Shown: in pieces, positions 16,750 to 25,611 of the stretch
How the letters are laid out: each line of letters opens with the position of its first letter
Position numbering within the stretch: position 1 is the stretch's first letter
Source: Bacteroidales bacterium
GTDB taxonomy: Bacteria; Bacteroidota; Bacteroidia; Bacteroidales; VadinHA17
NCBI GenBank assembly: GCA_003141715.1
Contig: PLNF01000066.1
Location: forward strand, 1-46,285
Length of the DNA: 46,285 bases
Direction of reading: 5' to 3'
Made by a program: the position numbers and the translations under genes
Notes under the pieces: model-generated
The model's input: the letters and a program-made list of their open reading frames with translations, nothing else
The model's database searches: none
What the model was told of the DNA's origin: nothing

Positions 16750-19371
16750 ATGAAAAAAGTTATTTTGTTGGCTTTATTAATGCCGGTACCGGCATTTGGC
16801 CAGATTGTCGAAAACTTCGAATCGGGAAGTACTATTAACTGGGTTCAAAGTCCCGAAAATCGTTGGAATGCCGATACAACCGCAAGCCTTTCCGGAAGGT
16901 TTTCCCTGCATCATGTCTTTGATAATCCTGATGCAGGGACTGACCGGATCGGAATCAGGGTTAATAACCTGCATCCGTCTGAGGGAATTACCAGATGGTC
17001 ATTTCTTGTCAGGTATGGATATGATCCTTCTTCTTTAAATAACTGGTCAGTCTTCCTTATGTCAGATAAGGGTCCTGAGAGTATGTCGCCGGAAGCAGGA
17101 ACAAATGGATTTGCAGTAGGAGTGAATCTTACAGGATCAGACGATACTCTCCGCCTCTGGAAAGTAAAAGGGAATATTATTTCAACTGTAATTAATTGCG
17201 GGATAAACTGGCAAACTGATATAGGCATAACCTACCCCATGAAGATTCTTGTTGAAAGATCAAAGGATGGTAACTGGACCGTTTCAGTCAGCAGGATGAA
17301 TGAAACTCTTCCCGGTGCCGTATCTGGTACTGACAATGAATTATTCAGTCAGGCATGGTTTGGAATATATTATAGGTACTCTTCAACACGTGACAGGCTT
17401 CTCTGGCTTGATGATATAAATATTGAAGGGACTTTTTACGAAGATAATGAAGCTCCTGTTATAACAAGCTGTGAACCAACAGGAAAAAATTCAGTAGAAA
17501 TCACCCTGAATGAAGAGCCAGATAATGGTATAATGGTTCCGGAAAATATTTCATTAAATGTTGAAGAAAACAAATCAATAACTGTTGTAAAAAAGGATAA
17601 TCTGACATACCATATTGAATTCTCCAATGAGTTCATAAACAGATCTATAGATAGTTTAATTATTAATAAGATATGTGACAGATCAGGGAATTGTTCGCAG
17701 AATATTAAGATAGACTTTACTCCGGTATGGGCAGAGAGAGGAGATGTTATAATTTCAGAAATTATGGCTGATCCGCTGCCAGTAGTTTCATTACCCGGAA
17801 AAGAATACATTGAGATAACCAACAGAACCGGATATTCCTTCAACCTGAAAAACTGGAAACTCTCAACTGAAGGTCAGTATACTCTTTTCCCTGAAACTAT
17901 TATCCAGCCTTCCGGTATCTTGATAATCTGCGCATCACAGGATACATTACTTTTCACAAAACTTGGGAAAGTTATTGGAATCAAGCAATTTCCTTCTCTT
18001 ACAGATGAAGGAAGGCTCATTTACATATCAGACAGCACTGGCGCACTTATTCATGGTGTGGAATACTCTTCAACCTGGTACAAAAATGAATTAAAATCCA
18101 AAGGAGGATGGTCGCTTGAAATGATAGATACCAGGTTCCCATTTTACGACAAAGACAACTGGAAAGCTTCTGAATCGAAAAAAGGTGGTACGCCAGGATC
18201 GGTCAATTCAGTTTCGGAAAGCAACCCGGATATTTCATTTTATGGGATTCAAAATGTTTTTCCTGATGACAGTACTACTATTCACATCTGGTTTTCAGAA
18301 CCGGTTTTTAATCTTCCCGGTAAGTTAAAAAGTATTAAGATTGGAGAGAAAGTAATAAATGATGTTTATCCGACAGACCCGCTTTTTCGTGAATTCATGG
18401 TTAAACTGGCAGAACCTCTTCAGAAAACAGAACTTTATAAACTTGAGATTTCAGATGGCATTTTTGATTTCGCAGGAAACCGGATGCAAAAATGTGATTA
18501 TAATTTTGGCCTTTCTGAGCCAGCGGAACCGGGAGATATACTTTTTAATGAGGTCCTTTTCAATCCGTTGCCCGGGGATCCTGATTATCTGGAATTGTAT
18601 AACTGTTCGGAGAAAGTCATTGATGCTTCACGGCTGCAATTAATTTCTATAAATGATGCTTCCGGTGACAAGTCAGAAGTCATACCAGTCTCAGACGAAT
18701 ATAGATGTATACTACCGGGAGAGTATTATGCTATTACTACCGACACAAAAAGAATTTCAGAACGATATTTTTCAACAGATCCTGATCATCTTTTTGAAAC
18801 CGGATCACTTCCATCAATGTCTGATGATAAAGGTCATCTGATCTTGTACAACAGGGAACTGGACAGGATAGATGAGTTAGTCTATAATGATGACATGCAC
18901 TATTCACTTCTGTCAACTCACGAAGGTGTTGCACTGGAAAAAACCGATCCCCGGAATGAATCTGAAGTGGCAGCCAACTGGCATTCTGCAACCGAGGGTT
19001 CCGGATGGGGAACACCGGGGGCCCCCAATTCGGTGTTTGCAGAAATGCCATCAACCTCTGACAAAGTGGTTCTTTCATCATCGAAAATAACACCGAATAA
19101 TGATGGTAATGAAGATTTTCTTACAATCATGATGAATCTTAAAGGGAATGGGAATGTTGTTTCTGTGATGGTTTTTGATGAAGCAGGAAATTATGTGAGG
19201 AAGGTAGCTACAAATCTATTCGCCGGGGCTGAAGCATCAGTTATCTGGGATGGAACCGCGGATGATGGTTCTTCTGTCAGAACTGGGATATATATCATAC
19301 TCATCACACTTTATAATGATACCGGCAAAACAGAACAGTGGAAAAAAGTTTGTACCGTCATAAGAAACTAG
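16750..19371 (+). CDS. Secreted lamin-tail-domain protein with C-terminal FlgD-like Ig domain
   Basis: The 873-residue product has a Sec signal peptide (MKKVILLALLMPVPAFG). Residues about 20-230 form a beta-rich, jelly-roll-like module ending in LLWLDDINIEG. Two lamin-tail domains follow, the first starting at about 333 (DVIISEIMADPLP, then EYIEITNRTG) and the second at about 597 (GDILFNEVLFNPLPGDPDYL). The last 100 residues (KITPNNDGNEDFL through IWDGTADDGSSVRTGIYI) match the FlgD-like Ig or gliding-type C-terminal module often found on type IX secretion cargo. It is probably a cell-surface or secreted binding protein; no catalytic domain is seen. The gene stands alone between asd and the GxxExxY element. 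Confidence 0.85.
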   Translation: MKKVILLALLMPVPAFGQIVENFESGSTINWVQSPENRWNADTTASLSGRFSLHHVFDNPDAGTDRIGIRVNNLHPSEGITRWSFLVRYGYDPSSLNNWSVFLMSDKGPESMSPEAGTNGFAVGVNLTGSDDTLRLWKVKGNIISTVINCGINWQTDIGITYPMKILVERSKDGNWTVSVSRMNETLPGAVSGTDNELFSQAWFGIYYRYSSTRDRLLWLDDINIEGTFYEDNEAPVITSCEPTGKNSVEITLNEEPDNGIMVPENISLNVEENKSITVVKKDNLTYHIEFSNEFINRSIDSLIINKICDRSGNCSQNIKIDFTPVWAERGDVIISEIMADPLPVVSLPGKEYIEITNRTGYSFNLKNWKLSTEGQYTLFPETIIQPSGILIICASQDTLLFTKLGKVIGIKQFPSLTDEGRLIYISDSTGALIHGVEYSSTWYKNELKSKGGWSLEMIDTRFPFYDKDNWKASESKKGGTPGSVNSVSESNPDISFYGIQNVFPDDSTTIHIWFSEPVFNLPGKLKSIKIGEKVINDVYPTDPLFREFMVKLAEPLQKTELYKLEISDGIFDFAGNRMQKCDYNFGLSEPAEPGDILFNEVLFNPLPGDPDYLELYNCSEKVIDASRLQLISINDASGDKSEVIPVSDEYRCILPGEYYAITTDTKRISERYFSTDPDHLFETGSLPSMSDDKGHLILYNRELDRIDELVYNDDMHYSLLSTHEGVALEKTDPRNESEVAANWHSATEGSGWGTPGAPNSVFAEMPSTSDKVVLSSSKITPNNDGNEDFLTIMMNLKGNGNVVSVMVFDEAGNYVRKVATNLFAGAEASVIWDGTADDGSSVRTGIYIILITLYNDTGKTEQWKKVCTVIRN

Positions 19372-19396
19372 GTTTACTTTATAAGGAAGTAAAAAA

Positions 19397-19443
19397 TTTT
19401 ACCACAAAGGAGCACTAAGGATTTCACAATGTAACACAAAGGC
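19397..19443 (+). repeat. Left inverted repeat flanking the GxxExxY gene
   Basis: This 47-base sequence begins TTTTACCAC and contains four AAGG-type units (CACAAAGG, CACTAAGG, CACAATG, CACAAAGG). It matches the reverse complement of 19829-19875 at 36 of 47 positions without gaps. It ends 13 bases before the ATG of the gene. Confidence 0.8.
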
Positions 19444-19456
19444 AAAATCAATAATT

Positions 19457-19828
19457 ATGGATAAAGAGGATGTTTTCAAAAAAGTATTAGACTGTTCCTT
19501 TAAAGTTCATTCTGCTTTAGGTCCAGGATTATTAGAGAGTGCTTATACAGAATGTTTGTATTTTGACCTGATACGATCAGGATTGAAAGTAGAGAAACAA
19601 AAATCTCTTCCATTAATATATGAAGAGGTTCATCTTGAAGCAGGATATAGGATTGATTTATTAGTTGAAGATTGTATAGTAGTAGAAATCAAATCTATAG
19701 AGGCATTAGCGGATATACATATGGCACAGATACTTACTTATCTGAAACTTTCAAAGTGCAGATTGGGTTTATTGGCGAATTTCAATGTTTTACATCTTAA
19801 AGATGGGATTAAAAGGGTTATCCTCTAA
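19457..19828 (+). CDS. GxxExxY protein, PD-(D/E)XK nuclease-like fold
   Basis: The 123-residue protein carries the family-defining motif GLLESAY (G24, E27, Y30) and the core of a PD-(D/E)XK fold: YRIDLLV with D67, then VVEIK with E77 and K79. Proteins of this kind occur in many copies in Bacteroidetes and related genomes. Their biological role is not established, and nuclease activity is predicted only from the fold. The gene lies exactly between two inverted repeats. The right one begins on the base after the TAA stop, so gene plus repeats form a compact 479-bp module. This suggests a mobile or repeat-processing unit, comparable in logic to REP-associated transposases, though no transposase motif is present. 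Confidence 0.88.
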   Translation: MDKEDVFKKVLDCSFKVHSALGPGLLESAYTECLYFDLIRSGLKVEKQKSLPLIYEEVHLEAGYRIDLLVEDCIVVEIKSIEALADIHMAQILTYLKLSKCRLGLLANFNVLHLKDGIKRVIL

Positions 19829-19875
19829 TCCTTCGTGTTCCTTTGTGATGAACTTTGTGATCCTTAGTGGTAAAA
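19829..19875 (-). repeat. Right inverted repeat flanking the GxxExxY gene
   Basis: This is the inverted partner of 19397-19443. Read on the minus strand it begins TTTTACCACTAAGGATCAC. It starts immediately after the stop codon of the GxxExxY gene and ends on the last base before the punA stop codon at 19876. Confidence 0.8.
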
Positions 19876-20685
19876 CTATAAGGAGGAAATCATCTCCGTC
19901 ATAATTGTTGTCATCCGGGCTTCGGTTTTAGCGGCCTCATTCTGAACGGATTCGTGTGTAGTGTACACTATTTTTCCTTCAACACCCAGATCGGTAATTA
20001 CACTGACAGCAAAACAAGGCAGATTCATGTGATGCGCAATGATAACCTCGGGAGTTGTTGACATCCCGACAGCATCCGCACCGATAATCCTGAAATATTT
20101 GTATTCAGCAGGTGTTTCAAAAGTAGGACCGCTTGTAGATAAATATACACCTTTATGAATTCTGATGTTATTTTCTTCTGCAATAAGTAATGCCTTATTT
20201 ACAAGGTAATTATCATATGCCTCTCCCATATCGGGAAACCTGACGCCTATCCGTTCATCATTTGGTCCAATCAACGGGTTTGGTAAAAGGTTAATATGAT
20301 CCGTAATTACCATTATATCTCCAATCTGGAAGGAGGGATTGACTCCGCCTGCTGCGTTGGAAAGGAAGAGGCATTTAATACCAAGGTATTTCAGGACTCT
20401 GACTGGTAATGCTACTTGTTCAGCACCATACCCTTCATAATAATGGAACCTGCCTTTCATCGCAACAATCTTCTTCCCTCCGAATTTTCCATAGATAAGT
20501 TTCCCGGCATGACCTTCAACTGTTGAGACCGGGAAATTGGGAATATCTTTATAATCTATTTCAATCTGCGTATCAATTTTTGCAGTAAGCTCACCCAATC
20601 CGGTTCCCAGTATTATACCGGCATCCGGGTCAATTATCCCTTTTGCTTTCAGAAACTCTGTTGTTTCGATGATTTTTTCTAACAT
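19876..20685 (-). CDS. punA: Purine nucleoside phosphorylase
   Basis: The enzyme splits purine (deoxy)nucleosides with phosphate, giving free base and (deoxy)ribose 1-phosphate for purine salvage. The 269-residue chain shows the trimeric PNP signatures: GIILGTGLGEL near the N-terminus, GHAGKLIYGKFGGK, KGRFHYYEGY, LFLSNAAGGVN and VGMSTTPEVIIAHH. The ATG at 20685 is preferred to an in-frame TTG two codons upstream. Its start lies inside the end of lpxK (56-base overlap), so the two are translationally close and probably co-transcribed. Length is normal. Confidence 0.93.
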   Translation of the reverse strand: MLEKIIETTEFLKAKGIIDPDAGIILGTGLGELTAKIDTQIEIDYKDIPNFPVSTVEGHAGKLIYGKFGGKKIVAMKGRFHYYEGYGAEQVALPVRVLKYLGIKCLFLSNAAGGVNPSFQIGDIMVITDHINLLPNPLIGPNDERIGVRFPDMGEAYDNYLVNKALLIAEENNIRIHKGVYLSTSGPTFETPAEYKYFRIIGADAVGMSTTPEVIIAHHMNLPCFAVSVITDLGVEGKIVYTTHESVQNEAAKTEARMTTIMTEMISSL

Positions 20686-21739
20686 ATTCAATTATCAGAT
20701 TATCAAACTCATCTTTATCTTCATTCAAAAAATGTATTCCTATTGGAATATAAAAAAATGTCGATCTGATCGGTTCTGCAATATTAGTAAATTTCCGCAA
20801 TCTGACTGCATCTTTTTCTGTTGTAAACAGAAACCTGTTTGCCGACTTCAGATTATTATAAGCTGAAGAAAAACTGAGCAGGTCTTTTTCATTAAAACTA
20901 TGGTGATCAGGAAATGAGAGATGGATTATCTCAGTGTAACTCTTTTGAAGATACTCTTTGAGAGGTAGCGGATTGGCTATTCCTGTTATAAGAACAATTC
21001 CGCAACCGGCACATTCTGAAAAATCAGTTTGAATTCCTTCATGGCATTTTTCAAAAACAGGAACAGGAGGTTTATATCTGATTGTTGTAAAATACAGATT
21101 CTGATAAGGTGATTTGTCTATTTCTTTTACAATCAGTCTTCTTTGGATCGGTGAGATGTTTTCCGGAGATTTGGTGATCAGTATCATATCGGCTCTCCTC
21201 ATATTTCCTTTGCTTTCTCTCAGATTGCCATATGGAAGCATGTGATCTCTGACAAAAAGTCTTTCAAAATCAGAAAGAAGGATCGAAAAACCAGGTGTTA
21301 TCCTTCTATGCTGGAAACCATCGTCCAGTATAATCACCTCAGTTTCAGGATAATCCAGCAAAATCCTGTTTACACCGTGAACCCGGTTTCTGTCAACTGT
21401 TACCAGCACATCAGGGAAATTATGGAATATCTGCACGGGTTCATCACCAATATCACTGACCAGTGTTGATGATGAAGCAATTCTGAAGTCGCGTGTCTTT
21501 CTCTTGTAACCCCTGCTCAGGGTTGCTACTTTAAAGTTCTCTCTGAGCAATCCTGCGATGTATTCTGCATGCGGTGTTTTGCCTGTACCGCCAACAGTAA
21601 TATTTCCGACACAAATTACAGGAAAAGGGAACTCCACCGAGGGAATAATTCCGGCATCGTACAAAAAATTTCTTATACCGGTTATAAAACCGTATAGAAG
21701 CGAAACAGGATAGAGAAATATATTCTTTATATGTATCAT
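20630..21739 (-). CDS. lpxK: Tetraacyldisaccharide 4'-kinase
   Basis: LpxK phosphorylates the 4' position of the lipid A disaccharide precursor at the inner membrane, a late step in lipid A assembly. The 369-residue protein has an N-terminal membrane-associating helix (NIFLYPVSLLYGFITG), the P-loop VGNITVGGTGKTP and the family motif VIILDDGFQHR. The carboxyl end overlaps the start of punA. It is transcribed away from sppA's end with a repeat-filled gap of 96 bases between them, so an sppA-lpxK-punA transcript is possible. Presence of lpxK confirms a Gram-negative lipid A-bearing cell. Confidence 0.95.
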   Translation of the reverse strand: MIHIKNIFLYPVSLLYGFITGIRNFLYDAGIIPSVEFPFPVICVGNITVGGTGKTPHAEYIAGLLRENFKVATLSRGYKRKTRDFRIASSSTLVSDIGDEPVQIFHNFPDVLVTVDRNRVHGVNRILLDYPETEVIILDDGFQHRRITPGFSILLSDFERLFVRDHMLPYGNLRESKGNMRRADMILITKSPENISPIQRRLIVKEIDKSPYQNLYFTTIRYKPPVPVFEKCHEGIQTDFSECAGCGIVLITGIANPLPLKEYLQKSYTEIIHLSFPDHHSFNEKDLLSFSSAYNNLKSANRFLFTTEKDAVRLRKFTNIAEPIRSTFFYIPIGIHFLNEDKDEFDNLIIEYVRKNHRNNRVSESKRDN

Positions 21740-21747
21740 TTTATTAA

Positions 21748-21830
21748 AAGTGCCTAGAGTGCCTAAATTGACTAAAGTTTATCCATTTTTTTTAACTCTA
21801 AGTACTTCAAACTTTAGGCACTCCAAACTT
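21748..21830. repeat. Imperfect inverted repeat of AGTGCCTAAAGT words
   Basis: GAGTGCCTAAATTGACTAAAGTTTA near 21757-21781 is split between two words and faces a reverse-complement version, AACTCTAAGTACTTC then AACTTTAGGCACTCC, at 21793-21825. A T-tract sits in the loop. It has no open frame. This is a separate repeat vocabulary from the CACAAAGG family. Confidence 0.6.
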
Positions 21831-21835
21831 CCCTC

Positions 21836-23605
21836 TTAATGTATATCAATAAAATAGGGGAGTCGTGCCTGTATCCCTGACATATCTTTAATTTCCTGAA
21901 CCATATTATAATACTTTACCGATTCTCCAAGTTCGTTTTTCAGGATGCTCTGCTTTACTTCTCCGGTAAGCTGAGAAAAAATTCTCGTATATGGGTCTTC
22001 AAGGACTGGTAATTCTTTTACTGAGAAAGATTCAATACCTGCTAGCTTTGCAGCACCTTTAATTGCATCTTTAAGTCCGCCTATTTCGTCGACAAGACCA
22101 ATTTTCAGCGCGCTTGTTCCGCTCCAGACTCTTCCCTGACCGATGCTGTCGACCGATGCTGAACTCATTTTTCGACCTGAAGCAACTTTACTGACAAAAT
22201 CGCTGTAAATCTTTTCAATACTTAACTGCATTATTTCTTTTTCATAGGGCTTCATTGGCCGGAGTATTGAAGGGAAATCTGAATTCTTATTTGTATTTAC
22301 AATTTCAGTTGTCAATCCAAGTTTCTCCTGCAACAATTTGCCGGCATTTGGTATCAGACCGAAGACACCTATTGATCCGGAAATAGTCATCGGATCGGCA
22401 TAGATTTTTGTCCCGGGGGCAGAAATAAAGTACCCTCCGGAGGCAGCGTAATTCCCCATAGATATCACAACCGGCTTTATTTTTGCAGAAAGCTCCAGCT
22501 CCCGCCACATTACATCTGAAGCAGTCGCACTACCACCCGGGGAGTCAACTCTCAGAACCATTGCTTTAACAGAAGTATCGAGCCTGGCCTTTCTGATCAC
22601 ATCGGCATAATAATTTCCTCCGATGTTAGAATCGTTCCCTTTGCCGGTTACAATAGTTCCGGATGCGTAAATAACAGCTATTTTATTCTTTACTGAATAA
22701 GTTGTTTTAGTGTCCGGGACTTTACTGTATTTGATCATGGTTACCAGGGTAAGTTCTTTGTCTTTACTTACTCCTGACATGATTTTAAGAGTATCTATTA
22801 ATTCATCGCGGTATTTCAATCCGTCAACCAGCTTAGTTTCAAACGCTCTGGATGCAAGATTCCCGTCAAGATTATCAGCGAGCTTGTTAAGCTGATCAGC
22901 AGGTATGTTTCTTGATTTCGATATGTCTTCAATAACCTGATTCCATAATGAGCCGGCATAATCTTTTATCTGGGTTCTGTTCTCATCACTCAATTTATCA
23001 AGAATAAACGGTTCTACTGCGCCCTTAAATTTACCGTGTCGCGTCACTTGGACATCAACGCCGATCTTTTCCAGTGCTTTTTTGAAGAACATTACTTCAC
23101 TGCTCAGTCCCTTGAAATCGACCATTGATCCGGGGTTAATATAAATTTTGTCAGCTGCAGTAGCCAGATAATAGCACTCCTGTGTAAGGATATAATCAGA
23201 ATACGAGATAACAAACTTTCCTTTTTCCCGGAATTTCAGAAGAGCGTTCCTGATCTCTTCAGTTGTTGCCCAACCTGAGGGAAGAAGTCCGTTTTCAATC
23301 AGAATGCCCTTAATCTTATTGTCACCTGAGGCTTTTTCAATGTTATTGAGTATTTCATTCAACCCGGGTGCCGGAGATAATGTCAGATTAAACAGGTCAA
23401 TTCCGGCAAGCGGATTTTGATCACCTCTGTCTGGAATCGTTACACCTGCTTTCAGTACCAGAATAGAATTATTACTAATAGAAACGGGTTTGTTCCCCGA
23501 TGAAACAATGGCGCTAAAACTTGCAAGTATTACAATGAAGAAAAGAACAGAAGCAATTATTATACCTGTAATAGTCGCCAGAGTGTATTTTAGAAAGTTT
23601 TTCAT
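21836..23605 (-). CDS. sppA: Signal peptide peptidase SppA, 67K type
   Basis: SppA is an inner-membrane serine protease that cleaves leftover signal peptides. The 589-residue chain has one N-terminal transmembrane helix (about 8-33) and two tandem protease-fold halves, as in the 67K type. The general-base Lys is in GKFKGAVEPF in the first half, and the nucleophilic Ser is in NYAASGGYFISAPG in the second half, matching the E. coli Lys/Ser dyad split across halves. Length agrees with the long form. The gene is divergent from folK and upstream of lpxK. Confidence 0.94.
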   Translation of the reverse strand: MKNFLKYTLATITGIIIASVLFFIVILASFSAIVSSGNKPVSISNNSILVLKAGVTIPDRGDQNPLAGIDLFNLTLSPAPGLNEILNNIEKASGDNKIKGILIENGLLPSGWATTEEIRNALLKFREKGKFVISYSDYILTQECYYLATAADKIYINPGSMVDFKGLSSEVMFFKKALEKIGVDVQVTRHGKFKGAVEPFILDKLSDENRTQIKDYAGSLWNQVIEDISKSRNIPADQLNKLADNLDGNLASRAFETKLVDGLKYRDELIDTLKIMSGVSKDKELTLVTMIKYSKVPDTKTTYSVKNKIAVIYASGTIVTGKGNDSNIGGNYYADVIRKARLDTSVKAMVLRVDSPGGSATASDVMWRELELSAKIKPVVISMGNYAASGGYFISAPGTKIYADPMTISGSIGVFGLIPNAGKLLQEKLGLTTEIVNTNKNSDFPSILRPMKPYEKEIMQLSIEKIYSDFVSKVASGRKMSSASVDSIGQGRVWSGTSALKIGLVDEIGGLKDAIKGAAKLAGIESFSVKELPVLEDPYTRIFSQLTGEVKQSILKNELGESVKYYNMVQEIKDMSGIQARLPYFIDIH

Positions 23606-23656
23606 TTTTAATCAATTTAATGGTATGAATAATAAATATATAAAAAACAAAATGAA

Positions 23657-23687
23657 TTTGTAAAGGTATACATATTTAATACTTTTG
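23657..23687 (+). promoter_or_regulatory. Bacteroidetes-type promoter of folK
   Basis: TTTG at 23657-23660 and TACTTTTG at 23680-23687 are 19 bases apart, a full match to the -33/-7 consensus. Transcription should begin near 23694, leaving a leader of about 13 bases before the ATG at 23707. Confidence 0.7.
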
Positions 23688-23706
23688 ATATCAGATTGGT
23701 TTGATT

Positions 23707-24192
23707 ATGACTATTGTATTTCTTGGTATAGGAACAAACCTTGGAAACAGGGAAAGCAATCTTGAAGAAGCTGTTGCAAGAATTGAGGAATACATTGGAC
23801 CGGTCCTGGATTCTTCTTCAATCTACGAGACTGAACCGTGGGGTTTTCAGGCAAAGGATGAATTTCTCAATATGGTTGTAAAGGTTGAAACAGATCTGAC
23901 CCCTTCCGGAATATTGGGAAGAATTCTGATGATAGAATCTTTATTAGGCAGAGTCAGAGGTCAAAAGCAGTACTCATCGAGGCTGATCGATATTGATATG
24001 CTTTTTTATGAAGATATGATTGTAGATGAGGAAAGTCTAAAAATCCCGCATCCGTTGTTGCATGAACGGAAATTTGTATTGGTTCCCTTGTGTGAAATTG
24101 CGCCTGAATTGGTTCATCCGGTTCTGAAAAAATCATTTGCTGAGTTGCTTGAAATCTGTACAGACAGGAATGAGGTGAAAATGTACAAATAA
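23707..24192 (+). CDS. folK: HPPK, folate pyrophosphokinase
   Basis: The enzyme transfers pyrophosphate from ATP to 6-hydroxymethyl-7,8-dihydropterin in folate synthesis. The 161-residue chain shows the HPPK hallmarks: FLGIGTNLGNRESNLEEA at the N-terminus, YETEPWGF, and SRLIDIDMLFYED with the metal-binding Asp pair, then IPHPLLHERKFVLVPL. The ATG at 23707 is preferred to a TTG at 23701 because the promoter places transcription start close to it. Length is normal. It is followed by a GC-rich repeat. Confidence 0.94.
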   Translation: MTIVFLGIGTNLGNRESNLEEAVARIEEYIGPVLDSSSIYETEPWGFQAKDEFLNMVVKVETDLTPSGILGRILMIESLLGRVRGQKQYSSRLIDIDMLFYEDMIVDEESLKIPHPLLHERKFVLVPLCEIAPELVHPVLKKSFAELLEICTDRNEVKMYK

Positions 24193-24227
24193 AAAGCATC
24201 AGGTTTTGTTCATTGACCCCCTTTTTA

Positions 24228-24345
24228 ATTTTCCCCCAGGGGGGGGGAAAATTCTCAGCATTCTAGTGTAATTTAGCTAAACACCAGAGTATTATCGCCC
24301 CTTTAGGGGAGATGCCGTCTGCCATCTGGCGGACGGCAGAGGGGT
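24228..24345. repeat. GC-rich hairpin repeat, copy 1
   Basis: The segment starts with a C-run/G-run pair (TTCCCCCAGGGGGGGGGAAA), continues through CTAGTGTAATTTAGCTAAA and ends with CCCCTTTAGGGGAGATGCC, a hairpin GCCGTCTGCC-ATCT-GGCGGACGGC (24313-24336) and AGAGGGGT. A second copy with the same order of words lies at 43.3-43.5 kb. It fills the convergent gap between folK and radC. Confidence 0.7.
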
Positions 24346-24387
24346 TTTGCACCCGTAACAGAACTCTTTAGGGGAAAGGGGGCTTCT

Positions 24388-25071
24388 TCACAGCAACCCG
24401 TTATCGGCAAAACTATAATAATCCTTATCAGAGATTATAAGGTGATCGAGAAGCTGAATGTCCATCAGATTGCCTGCCTCTTTTATTTTCTGGGTTATTT
24501 TTGAATCTGATTCACTTGGATTAAGATTTCCTGAAGGATGATTATGGCAAACAATGATCCCTGAAGCAAGACATTCGATAGCTTTTTTCATCACAATGCG
24601 TACATCTGTAACAGTGCCACTGATACCACCCTGACTTAGTTTCATTCTGTTTATCACTTTATTTGATCTGTTCAGAAACAAAATCCAGAACTCTTCATGA
24701 AGTAGGTCAGAAAGTAATGGTTGAAAAATATCAGCAACATCTTTTGAGCTCCTGATCTGAGGAACATCCTGAACATCAGTCAGTTTCCGTCTTCGACCAA
24801 GCTCAAGGGACGCAGCAATTGTTACAGCCCTTGCAGTGCCTATACCGTGTATCTTCTTGAGGTCGGCAATAGTAAGTTTACCAAGACTATTCAGGTTATT
24901 ATTAACAATACCTAATAATTCGCGACCAAGATCAACGGCCGATCTGTCCTTTGTTCCGGAACTGATAAGGATTGCCAGTAGTTCAGCGTCACTCAGGCTC
25001 GCTGAACCTTTCTGAATAAGTTTTTCCCTGGGTCTGTCTTCAACAGCCCAGTCAGTAATTTTAAGAGACAT
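24388..25071 (-). CDS. radC: RadC-family JAB/MPN domain protein
   Basis: The 227-residue protein has a helix-hairpin-helix-like N-terminus (KIHGIGTARAVTIAASLELG) and a C-terminal MPN/JAB metalloprotease-fold domain with the JAMM motif HNHPSGNLNPSESD. The name RadC is traditional; a direct role in DNA repair is doubted, and the biochemical function remains unclear. Length is normal for chromosomal RadC. It follows rpsT on the minus strand, but a terminator lies between them. Confidence 0.93.
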   Translation of the reverse strand: MSLKITDWAVEDRPREKLIQKGSASLSDAELLAILISSGTKDRSAVDLGRELLGIVNNNLNSLGKLTIADLKKIHGIGTARAVTIAASLELGRRRKLTDVQDVPQIRSSKDVADIFQPLLSDLLHEEFWILFLNRSNKVINRMKLSQGGISGTVTDVRIVMKKAIECLASGIIVCHNHPSGNLNPSESDSKITQKIKEAGNLMDIQLLDHLIISDKDYYSFADNGLL

Positions 25072-25103
25072 CTAGCAACATTTTGAAATGCGTATGCAAG
25101 ATA

Positions 25104-25134
25104 ATAAAAAAGGCCGTACCATAATGATACAGCC
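25104..25134 (-). terminator. Rho-independent terminator of rpsT
   Basis: On the minus strand GGCTGTATC and GGTACGGCC pair as a stem of about 7-8 bp including a G-U pair, followed directly by TTTTTTATTAT. It lies just after the rpsT stop and before radC. Confidence 0.7.
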
Positions 25135-25157
25135 TCCAGTTATTTTATTATAGGATA

Positions 25158-25409
25158 TTATAAGCTGCTAACGTGCTTAACAATTGACGACTTAAGGTTC
25201 GAAGCCTTTTTCTTGTGAATAATATTCTTCTTAGCCAGCTTGTCAAGCATAGAGGTTAATTTTGGAAGAAGAACCGCAGCCTCTTCCTTGTTGCTTGTTC
25301 CACGAAGTGTCTTCAGAGCATTACGCGTTGTTTTTGCATAATATTTGTTATTCTCTTTTCTGACATCGATCTGCCTGATCCTTTTTTCTGATGATTTATG
25401 ATTTGCCAT
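25158..25409 (-). CDS. rpsT: Ribosomal protein S20
   Basis: The 83-residue basic protein matches S20: ANHKSSEKRIRQIDVRKENN at the N-terminus, a central helix with TTRNALKTLRG, and the conserved KKNIIHKKKASNLKSSIVKH near the end. S20 binds 16S rRNA early in small-subunit assembly. Length is normal. It lies between tRNA-Glu upstream and a terminator downstream. Confidence 0.95.
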   Translation of the reverse strand: MANHKSSEKRIRQIDVRKENNKYYAKTTRNALKTLRGTSNKEEAAVLLPKLTSMLDKLAKKNIIHKKKASNLKSSIVKHVSSL

Positions 25410-25443
25410 GTATATATGAATTATCTTCTGACTCTAAAAATTG

Positions 25444-25515
25444 TAGTCCATAGGGGAATCGAACCCCTGTTACCAGGATGAAAACCTGACGTCCTAGCCA
25501 CTAGACGAATGGACC
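25444..25515 (-). tRNA. tRNA-Glu (anticodon UUC)
   Basis: The 72-nt minus-strand sequence has acceptor GGTCCAT/ATGGACT, anticodon arm TCAGG-TTTTCAT-CCTGG and T arm AGGGG-TTCGATT-CCCCT. The anticodon TTC reads GAA and GAG. The 3' CCA is not encoded. It lies just upstream of rpsT on the same strand. Confidence 0.94.
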
Positions 25516-25611
25516 GTAGAAAGAACTTTAAAATGCGGATGCAAAGAAAGGATGTTTTTTTTGAACTGCAAAATATTTTAACCTAAAAAATGTTTAATTG
25601 ATCAGGTAAGG

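Noticed and set aside
17436-17843. A 135-codon minus-strand open frame inside the lamin-tail protein gene
   Set aside because: It is antisense to a coherent coding sequence with repeated domains and has no independent support.
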